Positions 16,935 to 26,840 are shown, counted from the stretch's first letter. The stretch is 64,000 nt of DNA from CAWIXB01 sp963839955 (GCA_963839955.1 CAWIXB010000001.1:2852001-2916000), one strand, 5' to 3'. Numbers and translations are program-made. Notes: generated by a model not told the origin, from the letters alone.

Positions 16935-19900
16935 ATGACCACCGCAGCCCGCTCGAAGCAACCCTCGGCGCGGTCCGCCGGCGACACCATGGTGAAGGTG
17001 CCTGCCGAGCATTTGACCGAATTGTCCACCGCATTGACGTCGTTCCGCAACGGTGACTTCACGGTGCGTCTCGGTCGACGTGACGGACTCCTCGGCGACG
17101 TGGTTGACAGGGTCAACGAGCTCGCGGAACTGCAGGAGCGGCGCACCCGTGAACTCGTCCGGGTCAGCCATGTTATCGGCCGCGAGGGCCGGATGACCGA
17201 GCGGCTGAGCGAGTTCGCCGACAAGGGCGACTGGGCGTCCTCGGCCAATGCCGTCAACTCCATGATTGACGACCTGGTCCGCCCCACGACCGAGGTCGCC
17301 CGGGTCATCGAAGCCGTGGCCGAGGGTGACCTGTCGCAACACATGGCCCTCGAGATCGCCGGCCAGCCGGTCAAGGGTGAGTTCGAACGGATCGGGACGA
17401 CGGTCAACCGGATGGTCGACCAGCTCTCGTCCTTTGCCGACGAGGTCACCCGCGTCGCCCGCGAGGTCGGCACCGAGGGCAAGCTCGGCGGGCAGGCCCA
17501 GGTGCGCGGCGTCTCGGGTGTCTGGCGCGACCTCACCGACAACGTCAACTCCATGGCCGCGAACCTCACCACCCAGGTCCGCAACATCGCCCAGGTGACC
17601 ACCGCCGTGGCGCAGGGCGACCTCAGCCAGAAGATCACGGTCGACGCCAAGGGCGAGATCCTCGAGCTCAAGAGCACTGTCAACACGATGGTCGACCAGC
17701 TCTCGTCCTTCGCCGACGAGGTCACCCGCGTCGCCCGGGAGGTCGGCACGGACGGCAACCTCGGTGGGCAGGCCGAGGTACGCGGCGTCTCCGGCACCTG
17801 GCGCGACCTCACCGACTCGGTCAACTCGATGGCTGTCAACCTGACCGACCAGGTGCGCAACATCGCGCAGGTCGCGACCGCGGTGGCGCAGGGCGACCTG
17901 AGCCAGAAGATCACGGTCGAGGCCAAGGGCGAGGTTGCCGCCCTCGCCCAGACGATGAACGCGATGGTCGACCAGCTGTCGTCCTTCGCCGACGAGGTGA
18001 CGCGCGTCGCGCGCGAGGTCGGCACCGAAGGCCAGCTGGGCGGGCAGGCGGAGGTCGCGGGCGTGGCCGGCACCTGGATGGACCTCACCGATGCGGTGAA
18101 CTCCATGGCCGGCAACCTGACGAGCCAGGTCCGCAACATCGCCCAGATCGTCACCGCCGTCGCCAAGGGCGACCTGTCGCAGAAGATCACCGTCGACGCG
18201 AAGGGTGAGGTCGCGGCACTGGCGGACACCATCAACTTCCTCACCGACACCCTGAAGGTCTTCGCCGAGCAGGTGACGACCGTCGCCCGTGAGGTCGGCA
18301 CCGAGGGCCAGCTGGGTGGTCAGGCCGACGTGCCGGGTGTGGCCGGCACCTGGAAGGACCTGACCGACTCGGTGAACTCGATGGCGTCCAACCTCACCGA
18401 CCAGGTGCGCGACATCGCTCAGGTCACCACCGCCGTGGCCCGGGGCGACCTCTCGCAGAAGGTCTCCGTCGACGTCCGCGGCGAGACGCTCAAGCTCAAG
18501 TCGACGATCAACACGATGGTCGACCAGCTGTCCTCCTTCGCCGACGAGGTGACCCGGGTCGCCCGCGAGGTCGGCACCGAGGGCAAGCTCGGCGGACAGG
18601 CGCAGGTCCGCGGTGTCTCCGGCACCTGGCGCGACCTGACCGACAACGTCAACTACATGGCCGGCAACCTGACCGGACAGGTCCGCAACATCGCCCAGGT
18701 CGCGACCGCCGTCGCCAAGGGTGACCTGTCGCAGAAGATCACCGTCGACGCGCAGGGCGAGATCCTCGAGCTCAAGAGCACCGTCAACACGATGGTCGAC
18801 CAGCTGTCCTCCTTCGCCGACGAGGTGACCCGTGTCGCCCGCGAGGTCGGCACCGAGGGCAAGCTCGGCGGACAGGCGCAGGTCCGCGGTGTCTCGGGCA
18901 CCTGGCGCGACCTGACCGACAACGTCAACTACATGGCCGCCAACCTGACCGGCCAGGTCCGCAACATCGCCCAGGTGACCACCGCCGTCGCGCAGGGCGA
19001 CCTGTCCCAGAAGATCACCGTCGACGCGCAGGGCGAGATCCTCGAGCTCAAGAGCACCGTCAACACGATGGTCGACCAGCTGTCCTCCTTCGCCGCCGAG
19101 GTCACCCGCGTGGCGCGCGAGGTCGGCACGGAAGGGCGCCTCGGCGGGCAGGCCGAGGTCGCCGGCGTCTCCGGCACCTGGCGGGACCTGACGGAGAACG
19201 TCAACCAGCTCGCCGGAAACCTCACCACCCAGGTACGCGCGATCGCCGAGGTGTCGACGGCCGTGACACGAGGCGACCTCACCCGGTCGATCGCCGTCGA
19301 GGCCCAGGGCGAGGTGGCGGAGCTCAAGGACAACATCAACCAGATGATCGCCAACCTGCGCGACACGACGGACAAGAACGCGCAGACCGACTGGCTGCGC
19401 AGCAACCTTGCCCGCATCGGCGGCCGCATGCAGGGTCAGCGCGACCTGCAGGCCCTGTGCACGATGCTGATGAGTGAGATCACCTCCGTGGTCCAGGCAC
19501 AGCAGGGCGCCTTCTTCCTGCTCGGTCCCGATCACGAGGAGCCGGTGCTGCGCCTGGCGTCGGCGTATGCGTACGGCGGAGAGCACGGCGAGTTCCGGCT
19601 CGGTGAGGGTCTGGTCGGCCAAGCAGCCGTCGAGAGGACGCGGCTCCGTGTCGAGGGCGCGCCGGCGTCGTACCTCACCATCAAGGGCGGGCTCGGCGAG
19701 GCACCGCCGTCCGAGGTCGTGGTCCTTCCCGTCCTGTTCGAGGAGCAGGTGCTCGGCGTGATCGAACTCGCGTCCTTCATGCGCTACAGCGAGCAGCACC
19801 TCATCTTCCTGGACCAGCTCGTGGAGACGATCGGCGTCGTCCTCAACACGATCATCGCGAACACCAGGACCGAAGAGCTGCTTGCGCAGTCACAGCGGCT

Positions 19901-21332
19901 CACCCAGGAGCTCCAGGTCCAGTCCGACGAGCTGCAGCGCACCAACGCCGAGCTTGAGGAGAAGGCTCAGCTGCTGACCGAGCAGTCCCGCGACCTGGAG
20001 GCGAAGAACCGCGAGATCGAGCTTGCCCGGCTCGGCGTGGAGGAGAAGGCGATGCAGCTGGAGCTCGCGTCGCAGTACAAGAGCGAGTTCCTCGCGAACA
20101 TGAGCCACGAGCTGCGTACGCCGCTCAACAGCCTGCTCATCCTCGCCAAGCTGCTGTCGGACAACCCGGAGGACAACCTCTCCATCAAGCAGATCGAGTT
20201 CGCCAAGACCATCCACCGCGCGGGCTCCGACCTGCTGGAGCTGATCAACGACATCCTCGATCTGTCGAAAGTGGAAGCCGGCAAGATGGACGTGCACGCG
20301 GGGCATCTCGACCTACGGTCGCTGTGCGGAGCCGTCGAGCAGACGTTCCTTCCCGTGGCCGAGCAGAAGGGGCTCACCTTCGTCGTCACCGTGGACGACG
20401 AACTGCCGCCGACCGTCACGACCGACGAGCAGCGGCTGCGGCAGGTGCTGCGCAACCTCCTGTCGAACGCGTTCAAGTTCACCGACTCCGGCCGGGTCAC
20501 CCTGCGGGTCTTCACTCCGCCTGCCGACCAGCGGTTCGGGGTCGGGACGCTCGACAACGCCGACGACCTGGTCGGGTTCGCGGTGAGCGACACCGGGATC
20601 GGCGTCGCAGCCGGCAACCTCAGGCACATCTTCGAGGCCTTCCAACAGGCGGACGGCACGACGAGCCGCAAGTACGGCGGGACCGGGCTGGGGTTGTCGA
20701 TCAGCCGCGAGATCGCGCGCCTGCTCGGCGGCGCGATCACCGTCGAGAGCGACCAAGGCGTCGGTTCCACGTTCACGCTCTACCTCCCCCGCGAGTTCCC
20801 CTTCGCCGACTCGTTGCCGCACGTGCCCTTGCAGATTCAGCCCGAGCACGGCCCCTACGGCCGCGGGCCGATCATCACGACCACGTCGAACATCGACGAC
20901 GTCTCCGTCGACTACGGCGCCACCACGCTCGCGGGTGCCACCGTTCTGGTGGTCGATGACGACGTGCGCAACGTCTTCGCACTGACCAGCGCGCTGGAGA
21001 TGCACGGCGGGCGGGTCATCTACGCGGACACCGGGACGGAGGGCCTGCGCCTCCTTCAGGAACACCCGGAGGTGGACCTGGTTTTGATGGACGTCATGAT
21101 GCCCGACATGGATGGCAACGAGACCACGGCCGCAATTCGGACAATGCCGGGCAGGGAACAGTTGCCGGTGTTGTTCCTCACCGCCAAGGCCATGCCCGGC
21201 GATCGCGAGAAGAGTCTTGCCGCCGGTGCCTCCGACTACATCACCAAGCCGGTCGACCTTGATCTGCTGCTGCAGTCGATGCGGAAGTGGCTGGGCACCG
21301 CGACGACGTTCTCTGCCGGGGACAGCACGTGA
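16935..21332 (+). CDS. Cytoplasmic hybrid histidine kinase with tandem HAMP repeats
   Basis: 1465 aa, no transmembrane helix. Domains: an N-terminal HAMP-like region (1-160); seven 92-aa HAMP-pair repeats (about 161-804); a GAF domain (about 840-975); a coiled coil (about 980-1050, RTEELLAQSQRLTQELQVQ); HisKA with MSHELRTP (His1058); HATPase_c with N-box LLSNAFKF and GGTGLGLS; and a C-terminal receiver with phospho-acceptor Asp1386 (LMDVMMPD). HAMP arrays transmit conformational signals and are also the osmosensing module of fungal group III kinases. The ATG at 16935 has GGAGG at 16926-16930. The stop overlaps the start of the next response regulator, its likely partner. Confidence 0.95.
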   Translation: MTTAARSKQPSARSAGDTMVKVPAEHLTELSTALTSFRNGDFTVRLGRRDGLLGDVVDRVNELAELQERRTRELVRVSHVIGREGRMTERLSEFADKGDWASSANAVNSMIDDLVRPTTEVARVIEAVAEGDLSQHMALEIAGQPVKGEFERIGTTVNRMVDQLSSFADEVTRVAREVGTEGKLGGQAQVRGVSGVWRDLTDNVNSMAANLTTQVRNIAQVTTAVAQGDLSQKITVDAKGEILELKSTVNTMVDQLSSFADEVTRVAREVGTDGNLGGQAEVRGVSGTWRDLTDSVNSMAVNLTDQVRNIAQVATAVAQGDLSQKITVEAKGEVAALAQTMNAMVDQLSSFADEVTRVAREVGTEGQLGGQAEVAGVAGTWMDLTDAVNSMAGNLTSQVRNIAQIVTAVAKGDLSQKITVDAKGEVAALADTINFLTDTLKVFAEQVTTVAREVGTEGQLGGQADVPGVAGTWKDLTDSVNSMASNLTDQVRDIAQVTTAVARGDLSQKVSVDVRGETLKLKSTINTMVDQLSSFADEVTRVAREVGTEGKLGGQAQVRGVSGTWRDLTDNVNYMAGNLTGQVRNIAQVATAVAKGDLSQKITVDAQGEILELKSTVNTMVDQLSSFADEVTRVAREVGTEGKLGGQAQVRGVSGTWRDLTDNVNYMAANLTGQVRNIAQVTTAVAQGDLSQKITVDAQGEILELKSTVNTMVDQLSSFAAEVTRVAREVGTEGRLGGQAEVAGVSGTWRDLTENVNQLAGNLTTQVRAIAEVSTAVTRGDLTRSIAVEAQGEVAELKDNINQMIANLRDTTDKNAQTDWLRSNLARIGGRMQGQRDLQALCTMLMSEITSVVQAQQGAFFLLGPDHEEPVLRLASAYAYGGEHGEFRLGEGLVGQAAVERTRLRVEGAPASYLTIKGGLGEAPPSEVVVLPVLFEEQVLGVIELASFMRYSEQHLIFLDQLVETIGVVLNTIIANTRTEELLAQSQRLTQELQVQSDELQRTNAELEEKAQLLTEQSRDLEAKNREIELARLGVEEKAMQLELASQYKSEFLANMSHELRTPLNSLLILAKLLSDNPEDNLSIKQIEFAKTIHRAGSDLLELINDILDLSKVEAGKMDVHAGHLDLRSLCGAVEQTFLPVAEQKGLTFVVTVDDELPPTVTTDEQRLRQVLRNLLSNAFKFTDSGRVTLRVFTPPADQRFGVGTLDNADDLVGFAVSDTGIGVAAGNLRHIFEAFQQADGTTSRKYGGTGLGLSISREIARLLGGAITVESDQGVGSTFTLYLPREFPFADSLPHVPLQIQPEHGPYGRGPIITTTSNIDDVSVDYGATTLAGATVLVVDDDVRNVFALTSALEMHGGRVIYADTGTEGLRLLQEHPEVDLVLMDVMMPDMDGNETTAAIRTMPGREQLPVLFLTAKAMPGDREKSLAAGASDYITKPVDLDLLLQSMRKWLGTATTFSAGDST
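17415..19346 (+). repeat. Seven tandem 276-bp coding repeats (HAMP array)
   Basis: The unit begins at 17415, 17691, 17967, 18243, 18519, 18795 and 19071, an exact 276-bp period (92 codons), each starting MVDQLSSFADEV or a variant. Units 5 and 6 differ at only about 11 of 276 positions by eye. Unit 4 is the most divergent (TDTLKVFAEQVTT). The near-identity at DNA level makes copy-number change by recombination likely. Confidence 0.95.
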
Positions 21333-21925
21333 CGGCTGGCACCGCGCGCATCCTCCTCGTCGACGACCGCGAAGAGAACCTGCTGGCACTGGAAGCGATC
21401 CTCGGCGGCCTCGGCCACAACCTGCTGCGAGCCACCAGCGGCCGACAGGCGCTCAAGCACCTGCTGGTCGAAGACGTCTCATTGATCCTGCTCGACGTAC
21501 AGATGCCGGAGATGGACGGCTACGAGACCGCGGCGCACATCAAGAGCCGCCCTCGCACGCAGGGCATCCCGATCATCTTCCTCACCGCGATAGATCGGGA
21601 GGCACACCAGGCCTACCGCGGCTACGCAGCCGGAGCCGTCGACTTCCTCGCGAAGCCGTTCGATCCGTGGGTGCTCCGGGCCAAGGTCGAGGTGTTCCTC
21701 GGGCTCCAGCAGGAGCGTCGGGAGCTCTCCCAGCGTGCGCAGGACCTGGAACGGCGACTGGACATGGTCAGCGGCGAGGGCCTCGTCGACGCCCTTCGCC
21801 GCGTCGAGCGGTTGCTCATGATGGCGGGCGACGGTGTGAGACCGGAGGGACCGCTGGCGGAGGCCCTCGACGTCCTTCGCGAGGTACGCACAGATCTGTC
21901 CGGCCCGGTGGACCTCGCCCATTGA
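21329..21925 (+). CDS. Response regulator (stand-alone receiver with helical tail)
   Basis: 198 aa. The receiver has the acidic pocket LLVDDREEN, phospho-acceptor Asp56 (LILLDVQMPEMDG), Thr in FLTAID, and Lys in FLAKPFDP. After residue 125 there is a charged helical tail (QQERRELSQRAQDLERRLDMV) but no DNA-binding domain, so it probably works through protein contacts. The GTG (21329) overlaps the kinase stop codon. Its own stop overlaps the TTG of the MaoC gene. It is the probable phosphorylation target of the HAMP kinase. Confidence 0.9.
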   Translation: MTAGTARILLVDDREENLLALEAILGGLGHNLLRATSGRQALKHLLVEDVSLILLDVQMPEMDGYETAAHIKSRPRTQGIPIIFLTAIDREAHQAYRGYAAGAVDFLAKPFDPWVLRAKVEVFLGLQQERRELSQRAQDLERRLDMVSGEGLVDALRRVERLLMMAGDGVRPEGPLAEALDVLREVRTDLSGPVDLAH

Positions 21926-22347
21926 GCAAACACGATGAGCCCGGGCCGCGTGTCGGCGACCGCGCCACGCGCAGCCGCCGGGTGCGGCAAGAGGACATCG
22001 AGCTGTTCACCGAGCTGACCGGCGACCGCAACCCGCTGCACTACGACGAGGACTTCGCGAGCCGGGGCAAGATGGGCGGCATCGTCGTTCAGGGCGGCGT
22101 CACGTCGGGCCTGCTCAACGCACTCGTCGCCGAGGACCTGCCCGGACCGGGCAGCGTCTTCCTGCACGTCGACTGGTCGTTCCGGGCCCCTGCGCGACCC
22201 GGTGACGTCCTCATCGCCGAGGCGGAGGTCCTCGCGGTGCGCGACGACAAGCCCATCACGACGCTGCGGACCACGATCACCAATGACCGCGGGGTCGTCG
22301 TGCTCGACGGTACGGCCGTCGTCTACCGCGCGTTGCCCGACGCCTGA
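21922..22347 (+). CDS. MaoC-family (R)-hydratase
   Basis: 141-aa hot-dog fold protein. The hydratase motif reads FTELTGDRNPLHYDEDFA ... GGIVVQGG, with the Asp and His of (R)-specific enoyl-CoA hydratases in place (D-R-N-P-L-H). It should add water to 2-enoyl-CoA substrates, though some MaoC proteins have other roles. The TTG start overlaps the stop of the response regulator (TTGA); no ATG is available before the conserved region. Co-translation with a signalling pair is unusual for a hydratase. It converges on the BTAD regulator with 12 bases between stops. Confidence 0.85.
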   Translation: MSKHDEPGPRVGDRATRSRRVRQEDIELFTELTGDRNPLHYDEDFASRGKMGGIVVQGGVTSGLLNALVAEDLPGPGSVFLHVDWSFRAPARPGDVLIAEAEVLAVRDDKPITTLRTTITNDRGVVVLDGTAVVYRALPDA

Positions 22348-22359
22348 TCACGAACGTCG

Positions 22360-25300
22360 TCAGATCGACTGACGCAGGCCGGACGCCCGCCGCGCCTCCG
22401 GTACGGAACCGGCACCCACCGGCCGAAGCGCCGCGTCGCGGGCGCGCGCCGCGTCCAACGGCTGACCGGCCCCCTCGAACACCTGGGCGGCTGTGGCGAA
22501 CAGATCCCGCGCAGCGTCGTGGTTGCCCTCGGCCAGCACCAGGTGCGCCTCGGCCTCGACGGTGGCGGCCTCCCACGCAGTGCCGTGCCACAGCGACGCC
22601 GAGCGGCGGGCGGCTTCGAGGTGACGGCGAGCGGCTTCGAGGTCACCGTCCTGCGCACACGCGATGACCGCGGGGACCGAGAACATCACCTCGCAGAAGG
22701 TGCAGTGGTCGTCTGTGCCGACGCTTGCCTCGAAGCCCTCGACGTAGGCCCGCGCGTCGCTCGGGCTGTTGGCGGCGCTGATCAACGTGCCGTGGATGCG
22801 TTGCAGCAGGTGGTTGGGGATCGCCGACCACCGGGCGAGAGGCAGCGCGCGGCGCAGCAGTCCCTGTGCCTCCTGACGGTCGCCCTGCATGAGCCGCAGC
22901 TCCGCAAGTCGCTGCAGGGTATGAGCCTCACCCGCCGACGCCGACATGTCACGGTGCAACTCGACGGCCTCGACCAGCTCGCGTTCGGCGGTCGGCAGGT
23001 CACCGCTGAGCAGGGCCGCCTCGCCGATCAACGTGGTCGCGAAGGCCACGGCGCGCAGCACGCCGGCGCGTTCGGCCGTCTCCCGGAGATTCGCGGCCAG
23101 GGCCACCACCTCGTCGTACGGCATCGGGCCGTAGAGCAGGTACTCAGCCACGCACAGGTGCGCGTCGAAGACCGCAGTGGCGAGAGCGGGGGCTTCCTTG
23201 GTGCGCCGCAGCTCGTGCCGGAGGCGGGTGAACCACTCGCCCCGGTCGTGAGCAACCAGGCCTTGCAGCGAGACGAGCTCGAACACACCCCAGTTCTGGC
23301 CGTCGCCGATGCGCATGCTCGCTTCGCGGGTGGCGTCTGCTGCTCCTTGCAGGTCCCCGCTGAAGTACGCGACGTGACCCAACGCGACCAGCACCGACAC
23401 GTCGTTGGCGGCTGGACCCTGGTCGAGTCCGTGCACGGCCTCGCGTCCCGTGTCGAGGTCTCCCACCAGGATGGCCGCGTGGGCGAGGCGGGCACGCACC
23501 AGATCGCGGTCGGCGGGATCTGCCGTCTCCACCGCCTCCCGATAGGCGGCAACGGCGCGCGGGTCCGCCACGGCGTGCAGCAGGTCCGCGCGCAGCCGCA
23601 GGAGCCGCGCGCGCTGCTTGCCGGTGACGACCGACCTGATCGGCTCCAGCAGGTTGAGCGCGTCGTGGTAGGCGCCCAGCGCACCGGCGGTCTCGGCAGC
23701 GGCCAGCAGGTGGGAAACCGCCCCAGCGGCGTCCCCGGCCGCCAAGAGGTGATGACCGATGCGGGCCGGCGAGCGCTCGAGCCGGGTCAGTGCCTCGGCG
23801 GCGCGGCGATGCATGGCCTGGAGCCGGTGTGGGGGGACCTCGCCCAGCAGCGCCTCCCGGGTGTTCGTGCGCATCCGGAAGCCGGCGTCCGTGCGTTCGA
23901 GAGCACCGGTCTCCAGGGCCGCGTCCAGGAAGGCGAAGGCGCTGCTGTCGTCGCCGTCGAGGACGGCGACGAACTCGTCGGTGGCGAACACGGTGCCGAT
24001 CACGGCCACTGCCCGCAGCGCCTCCACGGCTTCGGGCACCAGGTCGGTCAGCGGCGGCGCCGTGATCTCGAGACCCCTGCCGCGGCCCTTGCCGCTGGAC
24101 GTGAGCGAGCGCCCGATCTGCATCAGGCCGCGTGGGACACCACCGGTGAGGCGCAAGGCCTGCGCCACCACGCTGTCCTCCACGGGTTTGCCGGTGACCG
24201 TCGCCAGCAAGGCCGCGGCGTCGTCCTCGGTCAGCCCCGAGAGAGTGAGCTCGGCCGCCGCTCCGCGGGCGAGCAGGCTCTCCTGCACTGCCTCCAGCCG
24301 CGGGTTGACGGGCAGCGAGCGGAAGCTCAGCACCAGGACGGCACGTTCGGACGCCGCCGCGCGCGCGAGGTAGTGCAGCAAGCGCAGACTCGCCTCGTCG
24401 GCCTGGTGCACGTCGTCGATGAAGAGGACCGCTCCGCTGCCGGCGGCGGCGATTCGCAGCAACTCGGCAGCCGCGACAAACAACCGTTGGTGCCCGCCGT
24501 CGCCCGACCAGTGCAGCTCGTCACCGCGCAGCGCGCTCTCGATCGCCTCGCGGAAGGTGTCGTCGAGCGCATCCATCAGCGTCGGATGACAGCGGCACAG
24601 GTCGGCGAAGGCCTCCAGGACCGGCGAGTAGGGCCACGCGCCCTCGATCTCTGCGGCCATCCCGCTACCAGCGCGCCAGTCGGTGCGGGCCGCATCCTGG
24701 CGGGCGTGGTCGAGGAAGCGCGACTTCCCTACTCCGGGTGCGCCTCGCACGAAAAGCGTCCGCCCGTGGCCGGTGGACGCTTCTGCCATGAGGGTGCGCA
24801 GCCGCGTCACCGCGTCCGCACGCCCGAGGAACGTCGACGTCGTGGGGCCGGTGGTCGCGTTGCGCACGACGGCCGGCCCGGCCCGGAGCAGCTCGGCGCG
24901 CAACGCGGTGGCCTCGGGTCCGGGCGTCACGCCGAGCTCGTGGTGCAGCGCGTGCTCGAGCCGCTCGAACTGGCGCAGCGCAGCCGCACGGTCCCCGGCG
25001 GAAGCGTGCTGGCGCATCAGCTGCACGTGCGCCTCCTCGTCCGACGGGTCGGCCGTGACCAGCTCATTCCACCGACCGCAGACGTGCAGCAGCTGCCGGT
25101 GCAGCTCGTCGGTATGCCGGCGGAGGTTCTCGGTCCACGGTTCGTAGAGGTCGTGCGGGAGGAGCTCGCCGCCGTACGTCGAGAGCACCGCCGCCGCAGC
25201 GTCCTGGTCGTCCAGCGAGAGCGCGGCAGCCCCGTCGTCGAGGAAGCGGGTGAGGTCGACCTCCAGCTCGTCATCGGGGCAGAGCGCGACCACGTCTCCT

Positions 25301-25563
25301 CGCACGAAGAGGGCGTTCGGCAGGCCGAGGGCCTTGCGGGCGAAGTGAGCGGCCTTGTGCAGACGGGGGGCGGCGTCGTCGAGGGGCAGGTCGGGCCACA
25401 GGGCGTCGATCACCTGCTCGCGGTGCAGGCTGTGGTTCTGAGTCAGGGCGAGGAGCTTGACGAGCGCGCCGGCGCTGCGGCGGCTCCAGCTACTGTCCGC
25501 GACAGGTGCACCGTCGACGCTCGCGCGGAAGCCACCCAGCAACCCGATCTCGACGCGAGACAC
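22360..25563 (-). CDS. Large BTAD-AAA-TPR transcriptional regulator (AfsR/SARP-like)
   Basis: 1067 aa. Residues 1-90 are an OmpR-type winged helix (IGLLGGF ... REQVIDALWPD); 95-245 a bacterial transcriptional activation domain; 260-560 an AAA_16 ATPase with Walker A GAPGVGKS (about 272) and Walker B VLFIDDVHQADE (about 378); the rest, to about 1060, is TPR-like helices. There is no C-terminal LuxR helix-turn-helix. This is the layout of large SARP-type activators that respond to ligand or nucleotide. The GTG at 25563 has GAGGTGAG upstream; a GTG at 25572 is also possible. It lies directly downstream of the redox genes, on the same strand, and is their likely regulator. Confidence 0.88.
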   Translation of the reverse strand: MSRVEIGLLGGFRASVDGAPVADSSWSRRSAGALVKLLALTQNHSLHREQVIDALWPDLPLDDAAPRLHKAAHFARKALGLPNALFVRGDVVALCPDDELEVDLTRFLDDGAAALSLDDQDAAAAVLSTYGGELLPHDLYEPWTENLRRHTDELHRQLLHVCGRWNELVTADPSDEEAHVQLMRQHASAGDRAAALRQFERLEHALHHELGVTPGPEATALRAELLRAGPAVVRNATTGPTTSTFLGRADAVTRLRTLMAEASTGHGRTLFVRGAPGVGKSRFLDHARQDAARTDWRAGSGMAAEIEGAWPYSPVLEAFADLCRCHPTLMDALDDTFREAIESALRGDELHWSGDGGHQRLFVAAAELLRIAAAGSGAVLFIDDVHQADEASLRLLHYLARAAASERAVLVLSFRSLPVNPRLEAVQESLLARGAAAELTLSGLTEDDAAALLATVTGKPVEDSVVAQALRLTGGVPRGLMQIGRSLTSSGKGRGRGLEITAPPLTDLVPEAVEALRAVAVIGTVFATDEFVAVLDGDDSSAFAFLDAALETGALERTDAGFRMRTNTREALLGEVPPHRLQAMHRRAAEALTRLERSPARIGHHLLAAGDAAGAVSHLLAAAETAGALGAYHDALNLLEPIRSVVTGKQRARLLRLRADLLHAVADPRAVAAYREAVETADPADRDLVRARLAHAAILVGDLDTGREAVHGLDQGPAANDVSVLVALGHVAYFSGDLQGAADATREASMRIGDGQNWGVFELVSLQGLVAHDRGEWFTRLRHELRRTKEAPALATAVFDAHLCVAEYLLYGPMPYDEVVALAANLRETAERAGVLRAVAFATTLIGEAALLSGDLPTAERELVEAVELHRDMSASAGEAHTLQRLAELRLMQGDRQEAQGLLRRALPLARWSAIPNHLLQRIHGTLISAANSPSDARAYVEGFEASVGTDDHCTFCEVMFSVPAVIACAQDGDLEAARRHLEAARRSASLWHGTAWEAATVEAEAHLVLAEGNHDAARDLFATAAQVFEGAGQPLDAARARDAALRPVGAGSVPEARRASGLRQSI

Positions 25564-25658
25564 GTGGCTCACCTCTCGATCCGCTGCCCCGTGGCTGTCT
25601 CCCGTGCGCAGAGGGTACGAACAAGGCGCCGTGCACAGGAGGGTTTCGAGAACACTCG

Positions 25659-26840
25659 TCACGCCATCGCGGGACGTTTCGGGGCATTCCTGCCATCCGG
25701 CAGCGCGAGCAGTGCCTCGACCTCGTCGGACATGGCCGAGCTGAGCTCCAGCAGGTGCCGTCGCAATGTGCGCTCGTCCCAGTCGCAGCCCGCGATCCGG
25801 TCGGTGACCTGGAACAGCCGGGCGGAAAGCCGGTCCCGCTCCTGCTGGTAGACCGCGGGGACCACTCCGGGCCGACCCCCGGAGGTCGCGGACTCGGTGG
25901 CAGCGCGCGCGAGCAGCTCGGCGTCCCGCAGGGCGTCGGTGATGCCGTGCGTACTCAGCGGGTCCTTGAAGTAGCCGGCGTCCCCGACCAGCGCCCAGCC
26001 CGGACCGCTTGCAGTGCGCAGGTAGCCGGCGCGACCGGGGAATCCGCGCAGGCGGCCGACACGAGTCGCAGCGCCGACGCGGGCCGCGACCTGGGGCGAG
26101 GCAGTCTGGAGCAGCTCCCGGAAACGCTGCGGCGCCGCGCCGCTCATGGCGCGGAACACCCGAGCCGATGTACCGGCGAAGACGCACACCTGGTCGTCGT
26201 TGGTCGGGATGAACCCGGCGGCCGTGTTCCGGCCGTAGTACCACTCGTAACCCTCGGGCTCCAGGCCGTCGACGTAGGCGTACAGGGCTGCGGCGACCGA
26301 TGTACCGCGGCGTACGACAGGTGCACCGACGGCAGCGGCGACCACGGATCCGATGCCGTCGGCACCGATGGTCAAAGGGGCGCGGACCTGGCGGCCCCGT
26401 GTCCCGTCACCGATCACCACGCCGCCCACGGCGTCGCCCTGGCGAATCAGGCTGGTGACTCGTTCACCGAAGCGCACCTCCGCGCCGGCGGCGCGGGCCG
26501 CCTCGACCAGGACGGCGTCGAGCACCGTACGACGGGGCGCGTACAGCGCGTCCACACCGGCGGACGGCTTGAGGGTCACGCGCACGTCGCCGCTCTCGTA
26601 GTGGAACACCGTGCGACGCACCGCCGGAGTGCCGGCGGCCCGGATGCGGTCCAGCAGTCCCCACCGGCTGAGCTGGAGGACGCCGCCGCGCATTAGCGCG
26701 TGGGTCGAGACGGTGTCCGAGCCCTCACGGTCGCGGTCGAGGACGAGGACGCGCAGCCCCTCGCGGGCGAGCAGCATCGCGGTGGCGGCGCCGGCGACCC
26801 TGCCGCCGACAATGACGACGTCGTAGTCCCAGCGGGTCAT
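25659..26840 (-). CDS. FAD-dependent oxidoreductase (geranylgeranyl-reductase/halogenase-like)
   Basis: 393 aa. The N-terminus has the Rossmann FAD motif VVIVGGRVAGAATAMLLAR, and there is a second FAD contact, GPGWALVGDAGYFKDP, followed by a HGI segment. These place it in the PHBH-fold family of aromatic hydroxylases, halogenases and geranylgeranyl reductases. The substrate is unknown. Its ATG overlaps the stop of the upstream flavin monooxygenase (ATGA), so the two are coupled. The C-terminal ~60 residues are charged helices. Confidence 0.88.
   Translation of the reverse strand: MTRWDYDVVIVGGRVAGAATAMLLAREGLRVLVLDRDREGSDTVSTHALMRGGVLQLSRWGLLDRIRAAGTPAVRRTVFHYESGDVRVTLKPSAGVDALYAPRRTVLDAVLVEAARAAGAEVRFGERVTSLIRQGDAVGGVVIGDGTRGRQVRAPLTIGADGIGSVVAAAVGAPVVRRGTSVAAALYAYVDGLEPEGYEWYYGRNTAAGFIPTNDDQVCVFAGTSARVFRAMSGAAPQRFRELLQTASPQVAARVGAATRVGRLRGFPGRAGYLRTASGPGWALVGDAGYFKDPLSTHGITDALRDAELLARAATESATSGGRPGVVPAVYQQERDRLSARLFQVTDRIAGCDWDERTLRRHLLELSSAMSDEVEALLALPDGRNAPKRPAMA

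Noticed and set aside
17415..19346. CRISPR or satellite array suggested by the regular 276-bp period
   Set aside because: The repeats are continuous coding sequence in frame, with no spacers, and encode HAMP helices.
16839..19799. Minus-strand open frame of 986 codons opposite the HAMP array
   Set aside because: It mirrors the 276-bp repeats of the kinase gene, giving monotonous His/Asp/Gly/Val repeats. The plus strand has clear HAMP, GAF and kinase motifs.
22519..25851. Plus-strand open frame of 1110 codons opposite the BTAD regulator
   Set aside because: No domain is recognisable, and the minus strand has intact Walker motifs and a winged helix.
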